Shown: positions 36,015-46,766, numbered from the stretch's first letter. The stretch: DNA of 64,000 nt from Neopusillimonas aromaticivorans (GCF_030344915.1 NZ_CP128233.1:2108001-2172000), one strand, 5' to 3'. Notes: generated by a model from the letters alone, not told the origin. Numbers and translations: made by a program.

Positions 36015-36821
36015 TTAAAAATTGTTTTTCCATTCGCGCAGGCAGGCGAAAACAGCGACTGCGGAATTCAGCGGCTTGCCGGCATAGCCCTGAGCAGCGT
36101 CAATCACGGACGACTGCAAAGGGCGCAGGAACGGGTTGGTTTCAAGCTCGAGGCTGATGGTTGACGGTAATGTGGGCAACCCTTGGTCGCGCGTTTTTCG
36201 GGCAGCCTCGAAGCGTTTTTTCAGCACCGCGTTACCTGGTTCGACCGCCAGAGCCCAGCGTAGATTCGACAGGGTATATTCGTGCGCACAGCACACCAGG
36301 GTGTCCAGAGGTAGCGCCTGAAGCTTTGCCAGCGAGTTCACCATGTCGGCCGGGGTGCCTTCAAACAGGCGCCCGCAACCGGCGGCAAATAGTGTATCAC
36401 CACAGAAAACAACAGGTTGCTGCTCGTCAAGGTAACCAAAGTAGGCAATGTGACCTGCCGTATGCCCGGGGATATCGAGTACCGAGAGGGTCAGCCCCAG
36501 GTGATCGAGCCCGACCTGATCGGTTTCTTTCAGGCCGTGGTCGCAGACCGGCAGATTTTCACCGATGGGGCCATACACCAGCGCGCCGGTTTTTTCCTTG
36601 AGTTCTGATACACCGCCCACATGATCGGCGTGATGGTGGGTGATCAGGATGGCATCAAGCGTGAGCTGGTGTTTTTCAAGCAGGGCCAGCACCGGCGCGG
36701 CGTCGCCCGGGTCGACGACGACGGCGTGGTTGCCTTTGCGCAATAACCAGATATAGTTGTCTGAAAATGCGGGCACCGGAACCAGACGGGTTGTTTTGGA
36801 GTCTTGAGTTGTATTAACCAT
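36015..36821 (-). CDS. gloB: Hydroxyacylglutathione hydrolase (glyoxalase II)
   Basis: Intact 268-residue metallo-beta-lactamase fold enzyme that hydrolyses S-lactoylglutathione to D-lactate and glutathione. The metal motif is ILITHHHADHVGGV, followed by LDIPGHTAGHIAYFG and FCGDTLFAAGCGRLFEGT; the glutathione-binding C-terminal region is present. It starts 11 bp from the divergent methyltransferase gene, so the two promoters must overlap the coding regions. Confidence 0.92.
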   Translation of the reverse strand: MVNTTQDSKTTRLVPVPAFSDNYIWLLRKGNHAVVVDPGDAAPVLALLEKHQLTLDAILITHHHADHVGGVSELKEKTGALVYGPIGENLPVCDHGLKETDQVGLDHLGLTLSVLDIPGHTAGHIAYFGYLDEQQPVVFCGDTLFAAGCGRLFEGTPADMVNSLAKLQALPLDTLVCCAHEYTLSNLRWALAVEPGNAVLKKRFEAARKTRDQGLPTLPSTISLELETNPFLRPLQSSVIDAAQGYAGKPLNSAVAVFACLREWKNNF

Positions 36822-36832
36822 AGGGAGCTTGT

Positions 36833-37620
36833 GTGTTTGTTTCAGACCAACCGCTTATCGGTGAACTGGCCGGGTGGCTTGAAACGCCGGCCGGCCAGTA
36901 CGTGCAAAACTGGGAACAGAAAAAACCAATGGCATGGTCGCAAATGCGTTTGGCTACCATGCGGTGCAGGTCGGCTTGCCCCACTGGGACTTGCTGGCGG
37001 CAAACCGCATACCCCACAAAATTCTTGCCGGCTCGTGTTTCGAGGGTTTGGCGTTGCCGCCCGATCGCAGTCTTTTACTGGCCGAGCCCGAGCAACTGCC
37101 CCTTGAAAGCCAATCCGTCGATCTTCTGATATTACCGCATGTCCTCGAGTGTTCCAATAATCCGCATCAGGTTTTACGAGAAGCGGAACGGGTACTGGTT
37201 CCCGAGGGGCGTCTGGTTATTTCGGGGTTCAATCCTTTGAGCTTATGGGGGCTTCAGGCGCGCGTGCCGGGTGTCGAGCCTCTGGCACCGGTACCGGCTC
37301 ATATGCAGGTCTCTTTGCCGCGTCTGAAAGACTGGTTCAAGCTGCTGTCCCTTGAAATTGACCGGGGCCATTTTGGTTGTTACGCTGCCCCCTGCGCCAC
37401 GCAGCGCTGGCTGCAGCGTTGGTCATTCATGGAGGCTGCCGGTGATCGCTGGTGGCCGGTGTGCGGTGCTGTCTATGTCGTGGCGGCAGTCAAGCGTGTG
37501 GCGGCGGTTCGTTTGGTGGGCCCCGCACTGGAAGAACAAGAAGAAACGCCGGATGCGGCGGGCGGCCGTTGTGGCCAGTCAGCCGCGTCAGGCCGATGTA
37601 TCAAGGCAACAGCAAGGTAG
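36833..37620 (+). CDS. Class I SAM-dependent methyltransferase next to rnhA, one frameshift
   Basis: About 262 residues. Starts at GTG 36833. One A is missing from A6 at 36920-36925; restoring it joins QNWEQKK to TNGMVANAFGYHAVQVGL. Core blocks are LPLESQSVDLLILPHVLECS and HQVLREAERVLVPEGRLVIS, the methyltransferase type-11 pattern, and a basic tail. A protein of this kind between gloB and rnhA is conserved in beta- and gammaproteobacteria. The methyl acceptor is unknown. It is close to rnhA (7-bp gap) and is probably cotranscribed. Confidence 0.82.
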
Positions 37621-37627
37621 TTAAATC

Positions 37628-38100
37628 ATGAGTCAAGGTCAGGCACGTCCTGTCGATATCTGGACTGACGGGGCGTGCAAAGGCAACCCTGGTTGGGGTG
37701 GATGGGGGCTTTTTTACGGCATGGCCGACACGAAAAAAGTCTTTGCGGGGGCGAACCCGAAACAACCAACAACCGCATGGAGCTCATGGCGGTTATTCAG
37801 GCCCTGAAGGCGCTGAAGCGGCCCTGCACGGTGGTCATTCATACCGATTCCCAATACGTTCAGAAGGGCATGACGGAATGGCTCGCGAACTGGAAGCGAC
37901 GGGGCTGGCGCACTGCCGATAAAAAACCGGTAAAAAATGCCGATCTTTGGCAGGAGCTCGACGCGCTTGTACAGCAGCACGAGCTCAGCTGGCGCTGGGT
38001 GCGCGGTCATGCAGGTGACCCGGGAAATGAAAAGGCCGATGCGCTGGCCAATCAGGGGGTCGACGTGGCACGGGCGGCAAGCACACGAAACAATGCGTAA
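37628..38100 (+). CDS. rnhA: Ribonuclease HI, one frameshift
   Basis: About 157 residues. Starts MSQGQARPVDIWTDGACKGN, giving catalytic Asp in WTDGACKGNPG, then Glu in NNRMELMAVIQALKAL, Asp in VVIHTDSQYVQKGM, and Asp in GNEKADALANQG: the full DEDD set. One G is missing from G5 at 37704-37708. Restoring it joins GWGGWG to AFLRHGRHEKSL. It degrades RNA in RNA-DNA hybrids. In relatives dnaQ follows directly. Here an RND pump stands between them. Confidence 0.93.
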
Positions 38101-38209
38101 ATAAGTCTCATCCTGCGCTATTATCAATGCCGGTTTCTGCCGGCAGGTTTCTGCGGTGGCGCTCTGGCAATTAATTTCTGGCAATTCGGCTCAGGCGACA
38201 AATACGGAT

Positions 38210-39346
38210 ATGAACAAACGTGTAGCGGGTTTTGTGGTGGTTTTGGGGCTGGGGGTCGCCCTGGGTGTCGGGGCCTCGAAGTGGTGGGGGCCCGGCTCTG
38301 GCGAAACCGTCGCCGGTAAGGCTCCTCCTGCCGCAGCCGCGCCAGGGCCATCGCCCTCGCCCTCGGGTGGCCCGCCTGCAGCGCCGCGCACAGTGGGTGT
38401 TGAAGTCGCAGCAGTTCGTCTGGTCAGCATGCCAGCCGAGGTGTCGGCGGTGGGTACGATGCGTTCGGAAAACGCCGTTATGCTGCGTCCTGAAATCACG
38501 GGGCGTATCAGCGAAATCGCGTTTACGGAAGGTCAGCCCGTGAAACGGGGGCAGGTGTTGCTGCGGCTTGATGACAGCGTCGTCAAGGCGCAGTTGCAGC
38601 AGGCCCAGGCTAATCTGGGGCTGGCCAATTCGCAGTATCGTCGTTCGGAAACCTTGACCCAGCAAGGGTTTATCAGCAAGCAGGCCCGCGACGAAGCACT
38701 CAGTCAGTTGAAAGTGCAGCAGGCTGCCGTCGCATTGGCGCAGGCGCAACTCGACAAGACCGCTCTTCTGGCCCCCTTTGACGGGGTGATCGGTTTGCGT
38801 CAAGTATCCGTAGGCGATTACGTCAGCCCCGGAACTGATATTGCCCCGCTTGAGTCCATTGATCCGTTGCAGGTTGATTTTCGGGTGCCCGAAGGGTACG
38901 CAGGGCAGTTGGCGGCAGGCCAACCCCTGTCGGTACGCTTTGATGCCTTGCCCGGTGAGCAGCGCAGCGGTGTCGTCAAGGCGATCAACCCGCAAGTGGA
39001 TGTGGGTGGTCGCTCGGTGCTGGTTCGCGCCGATGTCCCCAACCCCGATGGTAAATTGCGCCCGGGCCTGTTTGCCCGCGTCCAGTTGCAGTTTAATGAG
39101 GCCCAGGCCCTGACCGTGCCTGAAACGGCCCTGCAGTCCAGTGGGTCCGAACGCTTTGTCTTCCGTGTTGAAGAGGGCAAGGTCAGGCGGGTGGTGGTCG
39201 AGATCGGCCAGCGTCGCGCCGGACAGGTCGAGATCGTGCGGGGCTTGCAGGAAGGGGATCAGGTCGTGGTGGCCGGTTTGCAAAAGGTGTCTGACGGTGT
39301 TGCCGTCCGGATTCTGGCAGCGCCTGCCGCCGCGTCTGCTTCCTGA
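38210..39346 (+). CDS. RND efflux periplasmic adaptor (MexA/MdtA family)
   Basis: Intact, 378 residues from MNKRVAGFVVVLGLGVALGV. An N-terminal membrane anchor precedes a Pro/Ala/Ser-rich linker, then the lipoyl half (EVSAVGTMRSENAVMLRPEI, GRISEIAFTEGQPVKRGQVL), a helical hairpin (LQQAQANLGLANSQYRRSET) and the barrel domain (GLRQVSVGDYVSPGTDIAPL). No lipobox Cys is seen in the N-terminus, so it is held by its transmembrane helix. Longer in-frame extension to 38156 has no ribosome site. It is followed 14 bp later by the RND pump. Confidence 0.9.
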   Translation: MNKRVAGFVVVLGLGVALGVGASKWWGPGSGETVAGKAPPAAAAPGPSPSPSGGPPAAPRTVGVEVAAVRLVSMPAEVSAVGTMRSENAVMLRPEITGRISEIAFTEGQPVKRGQVLLRLDDSVVKAQLQQAQANLGLANSQYRRSETLTQQGFISKQARDEALSQLKVQQAAVALAQAQLDKTALLAPFDGVIGLRQVSVGDYVSPGTDIAPLESIDPLQVDFRVPEGYAGQLAAGQPLSVRFDALPGEQRSGVVKAINPQVDVGGRSVLVRADVPNPDGKLRPGLFARVQLQFNEAQALTVPETALQSSGSERFVFRVEEGKVRRVVVEIGQRRAGQVEIVRGLQEGDQVVVAGLQKVSDGVAVRILAAPAAASAS

Positions 39347-39360
39347 GCCCGGAGGCCAGC

Positions 39361-42300
39361 ATGGTTCTGTCTGAAGTCTGCATCAAGCGTCCGGTTTTTG
39401 CGACGGTCTTGTCGTTGTTGATTATTCTGGTTGGCCTGATTTCTTACGACCGTCTGACGGTCCGTGAATATCCGGCCATCGACGAGCCGGTGGTGTCTGT
39501 CATGACCGACTACAAGGGCGCGTCTCCCGAGGTGGTCGAGTCACAGGTCACCAAACCCCTTGAGGATCAATTGTCCGGCATGGAAGGTGTTGATGTCATG
39601 ACATCGCTCAGTCGCTCTGAACGTAGTCTGATCAACATCAAGTTCAAGATGGGGCGGGATCCGGATGCGGCCGCTGCCGATGTACGCGACAAGGTGTCGC
39701 GTGCCCGTCGTTTCTTGCCAGACGAAATTGATGAGCCGGTCATCAGCAAGGTCGAGGCCGATTCCACACCGATTATCTACATCGCCGTTCAGGCGGGCAG
39801 TCTGAGCACGATGGAAGCATCCGATTATCTGAACCGCTATATCAAGACGCGGTTGTCGGTGTTGCCGGGGGCCGCCGAGATCCGTATTTTCGGCGAACGT
39901 CTGCCCGCCATGCGCATTTACATCGACCGGGCCAAACTGGCCGCCTACAACCTGACGGTGCAGGACATCGAGTCGGCGTTGCGGGCCCAGAATGTGTTGA
40001 TCCCGGCCGGCCGTATCGAGTCGTCAATGCGCGAATTCTCGGTGGTATCGACTACCGATCTGCAAACTGTGCAGCAGTTCCAGAATGTGATTGTCGATAC
40101 CGTCAACGGTTATCCGGTGCGACTGGGTGATGTGGCGACTGTCGAAATTGGCCCTGCCAACGAGCGCATTTTGTCGCGTTTCAATGGCAATGACGGGTTG
40201 AATATCGGAGTGACCAAACAGTCGACAGCCAATCCGCTCGATTTGTCGCGCGCGGTGCGTGCCGAGGTGGAACTGATCAATCAGAACCTGCCCTCGGGGA
40301 TGAGCCTGAATATTGCCTACGACAGCTCAGTGTTCATCCAGGAGTCGATCAACTCGGTGTATAAAACCATCGCCGAAGCCATCATTCTGGTGGTCCTGGT
40401 CATTTTCTTTTTCTTGCGCAGCGTGCGGGCCAGCCTGATCCCGATCGTCACCATCCCGGTTTCCCTGATCGGTGCGTTCGGCATCATGTATCTGTTCGGG
40501 TTTTCGATCAATACCCTGACCCTGCTGGCGATGGTGCTGGCGATTGGTCTGGTGGTTGACGACGCGATTGTGGTGCTGGAGAACATTTACCGGCACATTG
40601 AAGAGGGCAAGTCGCGTCTGGAAGCGTCGTTTCTGGGCATCAAGGAAATCGCCTTTGCGGTGATTGCGATGACGCTTACGTTGGTGGCGGTGTATGCCCC
40701 TCTGGCGTTTGCCACCGGTCGAACCGGGCGGCTGTTTATCGAGTTTGCCCTGACGCTGGCCGGCGCGGTACTGGTGTCCGGTTTCGTGGCGCTGACGCTG
40801 ACGCCGATGATGTGTTCCACCTTGCTTCGCCATCAAAAATCGCATGGCCGGGTTTACGTCTTTATTGAAAATTTGCTCGAAGGTCTGACATCGGGGTATC
40901 GCAAGAGCCTGGGCTTGGCCTTGCGTCATCGTCTGCTGGTGGTGGGTGTGGGGCTGGTGGTGGCGGCGGGTAGCGGGGTGTTGCTCAAAACTATTAAAAG
41001 TGAACTGGCACCGCTGGAAGACCGGGGCGTGGTGTTCGGGGTCGTCAGCGCGCCCGATGGGGCTACGCTTGACTACACGCTGGAGAACGTCAAACGCATT
41101 GAGCAGATGTATGCGGTGATTCCCGAAGCCTCGGGAAACCAGTCGATCGTCGGGTTCCCTACGGTGACCGAGGCCTTTGCGATTTTGCGTCTCAAGCCGT
41201 GGGATGAACGTGAACGCACCCAGCAAGAAATTGCGGCCAGTTTGTTGCCGCGTTTCATGGGGTTGCCTGGGGTACGGGCTTTCCCCAGCAACCCCCGTCC
41301 TTCGGTCAGCGGGCCACGTCCAAGCCGATCGAGTTCGTCATCATGAGCCAGGCACCCTACGAAGAAATTGGCCGCATTGTCAGGGACTTCGTCGATAAAT
41401 TGTCCGATTATCCGGGCTTGCAGAATATTGACACGGACTTGCGCTTGAATACCCCCGAGCTTACCGTCTCGGTGAATCGTGAAAAGCTTGCCGATGTCGG
41501 TGTAGACGTCGGTACCGTCGGTCGTACGCTCGAGTCGATGCTGGGAGGGCGGCAGGTGACGCGCTTCCGCGACAGTGGCGAGCAATATGATGTGATCGTC
41601 CAGGTCAGCCGGCAAGATCGGGCCGACCCTCGGGACATTTCCGATATTTATGTACGCACCGCCCAGGGGTATGGTCCAGTTGTCCAACTTCCTTGAAGTC
41701 ACTGAATCGGTTTCTCCGCAGTCCCTGAATCACTTTAATCGTCTGCGCGCGGTCAAGGTGCAGGCGTCGGTGGCACCGGGCTATGCCATGGGTGAGGTGC
41801 TCGATCATATGTTTGAGGTGGCTCGCGATACCTTGCCGCCGACGGTGCAAACCGACCTCGATGGGCAGTCGCGCGAATTCCGTGACTCATCCGGCAGTAT
41901 TTACCTGGTGTTTGTCATGGCGCTGGCCTTCATTTACCTGGTGCTGGCAGCCCAGTTTGAAAGCTGGCGCAACCCGTTCGTGATCATGCTGTCAGTGCCG
42001 CTGGCCATGACGGGGGCGTTGCTGGCGTTGTGGCTTAGCGGGGGTACGTTGTCGATCTACAGCCAGATTGGCCTGATCACGCTGGTCGGTCTGATCACCA
42101 AGCATGGGATTTTGATTGTCGAGTTTGCAACCCAGCTGCGTGAAGAGGGTAAAAATGTCATGGATGCGGTGACAGAAGCCAGTGTCATGCGCTTGCGCCC
42201 GATTCTGATGACCACGGGCGCAATGGTGCTGGGTACGGTGCCTCTGGCGCTGGCCACCGGTGCCGGGGCCGAGTCGCGCGAGCAAATTGGTTGGGTGCTG

Positions 42301-42393
42301 GTCGGTGGGTTAACATTTGGCACCTTGCTGACGTTGTATGTGGTGCCGGTGGCGTATTCGCTGATCGCCCGTAAAAAAGTCGGTTCTTCCTGA
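39361..42393 (+). CDS. RND multidrug efflux permease (AcrB/MexB/MdtB-like), two frameshifts
   Basis: About 1010 residues. Begins MVLSEVCIKRPVFATVLSLL. TM4 motif IGLVVDDAIVVLENIYRHIE carries the proton-relay aspartates; the second half has IGLITLVGLITKHGILIVEF with the essential Lys. Frames break at 41283-41286 (C4, one short) and 41666-41669 (G4, two short). Restored, the joins read RAFPQQPPSFGQRATSKPIE and RTAQGGMVQLSNFLEVTESV. No outer-membrane factor follows, so a separately encoded channel is likely. Ends 20 bp before dnaQ. Confidence 0.9.
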
Positions 42394-42412
42394 ATACCTG
42401 TTTCCTGTAGCC

Positions 42413-43142
42413 ATGCGTCAAATCATCCTCGATACTGAAACCACTGGTCTGGACCCTGCCCAGGGCCATCGTATTGTTGAACTGGCCTGTGTCGAGATGG
42501 TGAATCGCAGTCTGACGGGGCGGCACCTGCACTTGTATCTGAACCCCGATCGCGACAGTGACCCTGAAGCGTTGGCGGTGCACGGGCTGACGACTGACTT
42601 CCTGTCAGGCTATCCGCGTTTTAACGAGGTGGCAGCGCAAGTGATCGAGTATGTCGCGGGTGCAGAAGTCATTATCCACAACGCCGCGTTTGACGTGAAG
42701 TTTCTGGATGCCGAACTGGCTCGTGCCGGGCATCCGGCCTTCAAGACATTCTGCGACAGTATTACCGATTCGTTGTTGTATGCCCGCGAACTGCATCCGG
42801 GTAAACGTAATTCCCTGGATGCCTTGTGCGAACGCTACGGCATTTCGAATGCGCATCGAACCTTGCACGGGGCGTTGCTCGACTCCGAATTGCTGGCGGA
42901 GGTCTGGCTGGCCATGACCCGTGGCCAGGATTCCCTGTTAATTGATTTTGATGCATCGGACGCCTCCGGAGGCCACTGGCAATGGGCCGTCTGCGTTTGA
43001 TGCTTCGGTGTTGAGGGTGTTAAGGGCGTCGCCCGAAGAATTGGCCCAGCACGCTGAATACGTCAAGGTGCTTGACAAGGCGGTGGGCCAGCCGTGCCTC
43101 TGGCATCACTTTGACGCCGGGAACGTAGCAGCGCAAGAGTGA
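42413..43142 (+). CDS. dnaQ: DNA polymerase III epsilon subunit (3'-5' exonuclease), frame change near C-terminus
   Basis: About 243 residues. Exonuclease motifs: ExoI IILDTETTGLDPAQGHRIVE, ExoII IIHNAAFDVKFLDAE, ExoIII with HRTLHGALLDSELLAEVW, giving the DEDDh set with His in AHRTLHGALLD. The plain frame stops at 43000 after an odd tail. Two single-base losses, most simply in the CC pairs at 42973-42974 and 42987-42988, restore the typical C-terminal helix that contacts the polymerase: VLRASPEELAQHAEYVKVLD, ending at 43142. It proofreads for Pol III. It follows an RND pump instead of rnhA. Confidence 0.85.
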
Positions 43143-43467
43143 TGGCAACACATAGGCGGCGCATTCGGGCTCGCGCTTATGGATGCGGCAGGGGTGCCGA
43201 CGGGGGTGGGCATAATGTTCGCTGTTCAGTGATGGCTTCATTTCTAACCTCCGCAAAAATCCAGACCGGGCTGCCCGGCCGGTGTTGAACCCTGGCCGAC
43301 AGTGTGTATGAAGCAAGTTATGTGCCAGTTTTTTTGCGTTGGCGCGGCTGACGGCGGCCGCAAACGTTTTCTCTTGGCTGTTTGCCCCTGATCTTCATAG
43401 GGATGTGAGGGCTTTTTCTGACAGATGGTCCACAATAAGGCTTCGTTGTTTTGTTACAGGAAGCCAT
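43143..43467. other. Intergenic region upstream of serA
   Basis: This 325-bp stretch holds the presumed serA promoter and the Shine-Dalgarno AGGAAG just before 43468. A minus-strand frame (43020-43316) overlaps the end of dnaQ but has no recognisable domain. No tRNA could be folded from it. Nothing else is supported. Confidence 0.4.
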
Positions 43468-44666
43468 CATGACGCGTATTGTCTTGTTCGAAAATATTCA
43501 CCCCAGCGCCCTGGACGTCTTTGCTGCCGCCGGTCTGACGGATGTCGTCACGTACAAGTCTGCCTTGCCGTCTGATGAGTTGTCCGCGGCCTTGAAGGGG
43601 CGGCTCTGGTAGGTATTCGTTCGCGAACCCATCTTGATGCTGCGCTTTTCGCTGGCCTTCCCGACTTGCGTGCCGTGGGCTGTTTTTGTATCGGTACCAA
43701 CCAAGTTGATCTGGACGCTGCCATGATGCGGGGCGTTCCGGTGTTCAATGCACCATTTTCGAACACCCGGTCAGTGGCTGAACTGGTGCTGGGCGAAACC
43801 ATTTTGCTGCTGCGACGTATCCCTGAAAAGAACGATCGTGTCCACCATGGTCATTGGGATAAAACCGCCGATGGTGCGTTTGAGGCGCGCGGTAAAACGC
43901 TGGGCATTGTGGGTTATGGCAATATCGGTTCTCAGGTAGGCATTCTGGCCGAGGCCGCTGGGATGCGGGTGGTGTTTCACGACATCGAGGCCAAGCTACC
44001 GCTCGGTAATGCCCGGGCCTGCACGTCGCTGGCACAACTGCTTGAGCAGTCCGACGTGGTCACGTTGCATGTGCCTGGGGCTCAGGTACGCGTAACCTGA
44101 TCGATGCCAAGGCCCTGGCCACTATGAAAAGGGGCAGTATCCTGATCAATGCGTCGCGCGGTACGGTGGTGGATATTGATGCCTTGCATCAGGCTTTGCA
44201 ATCCGAACACCTGTCAGGCGCGGCGCTGGATGTCTTCCCGATTGAGCCCAAGGGACGCGACGAAGCCTTGCAAAGCCCGCTTATCGGCATGCGCAATGTC
44301 ATTCTCACGCCGCACATCGGGGGCAGTACCCAGGAGTCCCAGGAAAACATCGGTCGCGAAGTTGCCGAGAAACTGGTGCGTTTTGTGCAGGGTGGTGCCA
44401 CCAAGGGGGCGGTTAATTTCCCCGAGATCCCCTACCAGGATGCGGGTAGTGCGACACGTATCCTGCATGTGCACCGTAACGAGCCGGGCGCCCTGGGCAG
44501 CCTGAGCAGCCTGATGGCTGCACATGGTTTGAATATTGTGCGCCAGCAGCTGCAAACGCTGGGGCAGGTGGGTTATGTGATTTCTGATGTGGAAGGTACG
44601 GTCAGTGATGCGGTCATTACCGAATTGCGTGCCAACCCGGTCACAATACGTTGCGATCGAATTTAA
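43468..44666 (+). CDS. serA: D-3-phosphoglycerate dehydrogenase, two frameshifts
   Basis: About 400 residues. MTRIVLFENIHPSALDVFAA opens the protein. The nucleotide-binding motif is GIVGYGNIGSQVGILAEAAG, the catalytic His lies in LTPHIGGSTQESQENI, and a C-terminal ACT domain (TRILHVHRNEPGALGSLSSL) ends with NPVTIRCDRI. Bases are missing at 43597-43600 (G4) and 44085-44086 (GG). Restored joins are LKGAALVGIRSRTHLDAAL and HVPGAQGTRNLIDAKALAT. It starts serine synthesis. The ACT domain in relatives gives serine feedback inhibition. Its end overlaps the end of nsrR by 26 bp. Confidence 0.9.
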
Positions 44667-45098
44667 CCGGAAATTCCGCGCCTTCGGGCGCGGTTTTGCC
44701 ATTGGTCGGCAGCACATCGGCCAATGTGTAGTTGTCGAGGTAACTCAGGAAGTGCTCCAGGGCTTTGCTGAAAATGCCGGTCAACCCGCAGCGGCCTGTG
44801 ATGGTACAGGCATTGCCGGTTGTGAAGCATTCGACCAGGGCAAAATCATTCTCGGTATCGCGTACCACAGCGCCCAGATTGATCTCGTGGGGGCTTGGCC
44901 AGGCGCATGCCGCCATGCTTGCCGCGTACGGTTTGCAGCCAGCCTTGCTGCGCCAACCGATGTGTGATTTTCATCAGATGGGTTTCAGAGATTCGATAGG
45001 CCTGCGCGATCTCTGCGATGGTACATAGCCGATCGGGGTGCTGGCCGACGTAAATCAGCAAACGCAGGGCATAGTCGGTGAGGGTGGTAAGGCGCATA
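44641..45098 (-). CDS. nsrR: Nitric oxide-sensing repressor NsrR (Rrf2 family), one frameshift
   Basis: About 153 residues. N-terminus MRLTTLTDYALRLLIYVGQH with wing-helix ISETHLMKITHRLAQQGWLQ and VRGKHGGMRL. The Fe-S cluster ligands are three Cys in ECFTTGNACTITGRCGL, with NsrR spacing. One base is missing from G5 at 44889-44893. Restoring it joins RLAKPP to HEINLGAVVRDTENDF. NsrR binds DNA with its [Fe-S] cluster and lets go when NO nitrosylates it. It is last in the globin-nnrS-nsrR unit. The 3' end of the gene contains the serA terminator. Confidence 0.88.
44676..44697 (+). terminator. serA terminator with UUCG tetraloop, inside the nsrR 3' end
   Basis: CCGCGCC (44676-44682), TTCG, GGCGCGG (44687-44693), TTTT. 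It lies 10 bp after the serA stop. On the other strand the same bases encode part of the last residues of NsrR. Confidence 0.85.
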
Positions 45099-45157
45099 GA
45101 GGGCAGGGTACGACAGTGGGGCGCCTGCACCTTGGTGGTCAATCCCCCGTAGCCGGT

Positions 45158-46353
45158 TCAGGAGCTGCGCGGGCGAATCAGCCAGGGTACGAAACGCCAA
45201 AGATACAAGGCCATGGCACCCACCCAGCATGCCCCCGAAAGATAAAGGAGCGTAGCGTAGGCAGCCGATGGCCACATCGCCGACAATCGGAACACAACGG
45301 CGGCAAGCACAAGAATGTAGCTGATAAGCATGCTGCGGTCCAGTTGCAGGGGGCGTCCCAGGTGGCCAAGTGCAGTTCGGGTGACCATGCCGATAATCAG
45401 TACCGAAAAACCGCCCATGCCGATGACATGGACCGGGACGGCGGCCCGGGCCCAGGGTGCCGGCAACAGGTCCAGCTGCCACGCACCGGCGGTGATCAGG
45501 CCCGAGGCCAGCAGGGCATAGCCGACATATAGAATCCACAAGATGGGGCGATGCCTGACCGCCAGGGTTTCCAGCCCTGCAGTTGATACAGCCCGATGAA
45601 ACCGGTCAGCAGAAGGGCGCTGCCTGATAAAGCAGGCAAACCCAGCAGCCCGGTAATGATGGCCAGCAGCCCCAGGGCCAGTTGTATCTGTCCGGAACCG
45701 GTGTGCATCGGCAGTGTTAACCCCTGGATAGCGCGCATGGCAAAGAAAGGAATGACACGTCGTGCAACCAGCAGGGCGATCACGGCCATATCAATAAGCC
45801 CGATCTGGAAGGCTGCCATCAGTGCGTTGTAGTTGCCCTCGTGGGCGGTGTTTACAAACATCAGGTTTGCGATGGCCAGACCCAGAAGAAGCCAGGGCAG
45901 CCCATAATTGCGGTGACTTTTTGCCTGCTGTATCACGCGCCACAGTGCCAGTGCGGCCAGTAGCAGAAAGAGTGTTTCTGCCAGTACCGCCAGTACCAGC
46001 ATGGCGGTACCTGGGGCCGAGTAGGCGAGTCGGGCGACCAGCCACAGACCGCAGAGGGTGGCCAGTGCGCGCCCTTGCACCGGGTTGGCGCCGGTCCAGG
46101 TGGCCGCGGCTGTCAGTAAAAAGCCCACAGCGATGGTTGCAATGAACCCCCAAAGCATTTCATGGGCGTGCCATGCCAGTGGCCCCAATTGAGGAGAAAT
46201 GAGGTCAGGTACAAACACCCAGATGAAAATGGTGACCAGGCCCCAGGCCATGCCGCCGATGTAAAGTGGCCGAAACCCCAGGCTGAAGAGTGCCGAGAAT
46301 GAGGGCGCGCGTGGAGGTTCGTGTGGTTCGTTGATCGGGTGCAGCTCAGCCAC
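45158..46353 (-). CDS. nnrS: NnrS family heme/copper membrane protein, one frameshift
   Basis: About 399 residues with about 12 hydrophobic helices. The N-terminal LFSLGFRPLYIGGMAWGLVT and the conserved His motif LAWHAHEMLWGFIATIAVGF are NnrS hallmarks, as is PVHVIGMGGFSVLIIGMVTR. One base is missing from G4 at 45545-45548. Restoring it joins SGIAP to ILWILYVGYALLASG. Starts at GTG 46353, overlapping the globin stop by eight bases. NnrS proteins limit damage from NO. The pairing with a group III globin and NsrR supports that role. Confidence 0.87.
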
Positions 46354-46753
46354 GGTTAACCTCGCGCAGCGGTGCATCGGGCTTGTGATGCAGTTGATAG
46401 CCGTACCACAGGCTGCGGGCGATACGCTGGGAAAATTCACCGGCCTTTTCGGCCATGGCCCGGTTTGGCAGGGTTGCCAGCGTGTCGTGAAACAGGTTGA
46501 GCCAGTGGCCAAACAGTTCGGCATTCAGGTCGGGCAGAGCAATGTGCTTGGGCATGGGGGTGCCTTCGTAGGTGCCGGTGCCGCGCAGCATGGATGACCA
46601 GAACTGCACCATGCGACCCAGATGGGTATCCCAGTCGTGGATGTGTGCATTGAAAATGGGCCCCAGTACGCCGTCTTGCCGGATTTTTTCGTAGAACTGA
46701 TGCACCATGTCCCTGATGTCTTCTTCGGAACATAATTGATCGCGTGTCGACAT
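46346..46753 (-). CDS. Group III truncated hemoglobin
   Basis: Intact, 135 residues from MSTRDQLCSEEDIRDMVHQF. The heme-binding globin core has YEKIRQDGVLGPIFNAHIHD (PheCD1 region) and the proximal His segment FGHWLNLFHDTLATL. The family oxidises or binds NO and helps cope with nitrosative stress in microaerobic conditions. It is the first gene of globin-nnrS-nsrR. An NsrR-like palindrome lies 14-36 bp upstream. Confidence 0.9.
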   Translation of the reverse strand: MSTRDQLCSEEDIRDMVHQFYEKIRQDGVLGPIFNAHIHDWDTHLGRMVQFWSSMLRGTGTYEGTPMPKHIALPDLNAELFGHWLNLFHDTLATLPNRAMAEKAGEFSQRIARSLWYGYQLHHKPDAPLREVNRG

Positions 46754-46766
46754 AACGAGTTCCTTT

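Noticed and set aside
38171..39283. 370-codon minus-strand frame opposite the second adaptor gene
   Set aside because: Mirror of a GC-rich gene; no recognisable domain, and the plus-strand adaptor is unambiguous.
40327..41226. 299-codon minus-strand frame opposite the second RND pump
   Set aside because: Rich in His/Gln/Arg, no domain, antisense to a clear RND protein.
43260..43300. GTTCAA-like text suggesting a tRNA T-loop
   Set aside because: The flanking bases do not pair as a T stem, and no acceptor, D or anticodon arm can be built.
43020..43316. Minus-strand frame between dnaQ and serA
   Set aside because: Overlaps the repaired dnaQ C-terminus, has no recognisable domain and no convincing ribosome site; a short real gene from about 43240 cannot be fully excluded.
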